Origin: a bacterium
GTDB lineage: Bacteria; Verrucomicrobiota; Verrucomicrobiia; Limisphaerales; JAJXZI01
Assembly (NCBI GenBank): GCA_021780115.1
Contig: JAJXZI010000039.1
Location: forward strand, 1-35,426
Direction: 5' to 3'
DNA length: 35,426 nucleotides
A model generated the notes under the pieces. The model was given only the letters and a program-made list of their open reading frames with translations. It ran no database searches and had not been told where the DNA came from. Shown one piece after another: positions 34,387 through 35,426 of the stretch. A program made the position numbers and the translations under genes. Position 1 is the stretch's first letter. The number at the start of each line of letters is the position of its first letter.

Positions 34387-35052
34387 TCAAAGGCGGGCGT
34401 GGCCCGGGGCGTCGGCGTGCGGACGGGCGGCCGGCGCGGCGTTCCGCTGAAACCGGAACCAGGCAAAGCGTTGCTCCGTCTGCCAGGGCGTGACGTGGCG
34501 TTCGCGGCATTGTTCGACGAGGCGAAACTCGGCGCCCAACTCGGCGCCCAGCGAGCCGGCGTCGTAGCGGACGACCTCCAGGCCGCTGCATTGCGACGGG
34601 CCGTCCGTCGCGAAAGTGGCCATGATGACGTGGCCGCCGGGAACCACCGCGCGTTTCAGGGTGCGGAGGTAGTCCCGATGGGCGCCGGCGTCCGTCAGGA
34701 AATGGAACACCGCGCGGTCATGCCAGAGGTGGAACGGGCGCGGCGGGTCGAAGGTGGTCACGTCGGCTTCGATCCAGCTCACGGCCTGGGCGCGCGGGCC
34801 GAGGCGATGACGGGCGTGTGCCAGGGCCGTGGCGGAAATGTCCAGCACCGCTACGACTTGAAAGCCGGCGTCGAGCAGGCATCCGGCCAGCACGGACGCC
34901 CCGCCGCCGACGTCAATGATCGCTTGGTCTTTCGCGAGGCCCGCCGCCGCGATCAACCTGAGCGAGTTGGCTGGATGGGCCTGATGCCAACTCACGTCGG
35001 CCGTCGGGTCCTTTTCGCGATAGATCTTTTCCCAACGGTCTTTGGCCTTCAT
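34387..35052 (-). CDS. Class I SAM-dependent methyltransferase
   Basis: 221 residues. ATG 35052 is chosen because it starts MKAKDRWEKIYREKD, the usual opening (WExxYxxKxxxxxSWHQxHP) of this subfamily; the longer upstream frame is non-homologous. Motif I is IIDVGGGASVLAG, the post-I acidic strand is VVAVLDIS, the WIEADVTTF segment binds the adenine, then LWHDRAVFHFLTDAGAHRDYLR and PGGHVIMATFATDGP. Single domain, soluble, cytoplasmic. The acceptor substrate is unknown; similar sequences are annotated only as class I or tellurite/thiopurine-like. Leads a two-gene unit with the 132-residue protein. GGTGG just upstream is a weak ribosome site. Confidence 0.92.
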   Translation of the reverse strand: MKAKDRWEKIYREKDPTADVSWHQAHPANSLRLIAAAGLAKDQAIIDVGGGASVLAGCLLDAGFQVVAVLDISATALAHARHRLGPRAQAVSWIEADVTTFDPPRPFHLWHDRAVFHFLTDAGAHRDYLRTLKRAVVPGGHVIMATFATDGPSQCSGLEVVRYDAGSLGAELGAEFRLVEQCRERHVTPWQTEQRFAWFRFQRNAAPAARPHADAPGHARL

Positions 35053-35426
35053 CGCCACCAAGTTACGATGGGTTGCCTGAACTACGCAAAGGGGGATCCG
35101 TGCTGCCGTACGGAACCGCTGGCCGCGGGTAGCCGGAAGCCTTCGCCGCTTTGTGATCGGGCCGTCCACGCGCCGACGCCCTGAGCTTGGCCAAACCGCG
35201 TGAAACACCGGGATGGCCGGCCCGAGGCAACGGGCAGAATTGAGGTTGAAGAAATTCGGCGGGTTCGCTATTCCGTCCGCGTGACACGGGGACTAAGCCC
35301 CAGAAGCGAACAACCAGAATCCATTTAGATAATTTAGGTTTAGGTTCAATAGACTGTTCGGGAACTGGTGGAATGGCAGGTAGAACTGAAGCTTGAGATT
35401 TTGATTGATTTTGTTCTTCTATAAAC
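35053..35426. other. Terminal gap with AT-rich end
   Basis: 374 bp without a supported gene. To about 35300 it is GC-rich like the rest. From about 35320 to the end it is strongly AT-rich, with a short duplicated TTTAGG pattern at about 35334-35344. No gene, tRNA or att site could be supported; see findings and rejected items. Confidence 0.5.

Noticed and set aside
35066-35125. GEMM (c-di-GMP-I) riboswitch-like ACGCAAAG
   Set aside because: Only the short motif matches; the paired stems and the tetraloop-receptor layout cannot be drawn, and the plus-strand orientation leads to no gene.
35362-35410. tRNA-Leu-like stretch (GGTGGAATGGCAGGTAG ... CTTGAGATT)
   Set aside because: D-arm-like sequence is present, but the anticodon stem is mostly G-U pairs and no acceptor or T-arm partner can be formed before the window ends.

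Overview
The window is about 35 kb of GC-rich bacterial DNA. It most likely comes from a Verrucomicrobiota member of the Pedosphaera/Limisphaera type, possibly a metagenome contig. The evidence is the mix of genes: prepilins with the [15 protein letters not shown]-terminus, Tat-exported Gfo/Idh/MocA oxidoreductases, a PEP-CTERM protein, giant modular secreted proteins, scattered polysaccharide-active enzymes, and few strong Shine-Dalgarno sites. This placement is an inference from gene content; there is no rRNA or marker phylogeny. Most reverse-frame open frames here are GC-driven shadows and are not listed.

Layout. 1-10.8 kb (+): an extracellular block. It holds a 5'-truncated S53 peptidase fused to a beta-helix and three regulatory-like repeats, an atypical prepilin-like protein, and a 1645-residue cysteine-rich surface protein whose N-terminus looks like a thioester-adhesin domain. 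11.5-12.4 kb (-): a PEP-CTERM metalloprotease. 12.8-15.0 kb (+): a Tat-exported Gfo/Idh/MocA oxidoreductase and a prepilin. 15.0-18.8 kb (-): a second Tat oxidoreductase followed by a secreted HEAT-repeat protein, a likely operon. 19.2-21.8 kb: GH16 glucanase-like (+), carboxylesterase (-) and GH43 arabinanase-like (-). 21.8-23.9 kb (-): SRP RNA followed by dnaX, with an imperfect inverted repeat between them. 24.1-25.4 kb (-): an FHA/zinc-finger/membrane protein.

26.0-27.9 kb is the most distinctive part. A clan CD (caspase/legumain-like) protease with an EF-hand-like loop faces, tail to tail, a 116-residue protein that is a free-standing relative of the protease's own N-terminal domain. 28.6-30.7 kb (-): a DUF3300-DUF2950 pair. 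30.7-32.5 kb: a decayed region with a relic of a copper-binding/SCO-type gene and a prepilin gene broken by a 2-nt duplication. 32.6-35.05 kb (-): a FIST-domain sensor, a conserved small protein of unknown function, and a class I methyltransferase. The last ~100 bases are abruptly AT-rich and hold nothing recognised.

How the genes work together. The oxidoreductases, HEAT/sugar-binding-like protein, GH16, GH43 and esterase fit export-based breakdown of plant or algal polysaccharides. The S53 protein, giant surface protein, prepilins and PEP-CTERM protease fit a cell-surface or secretion programme. The caspase-like pair appears independent of both.
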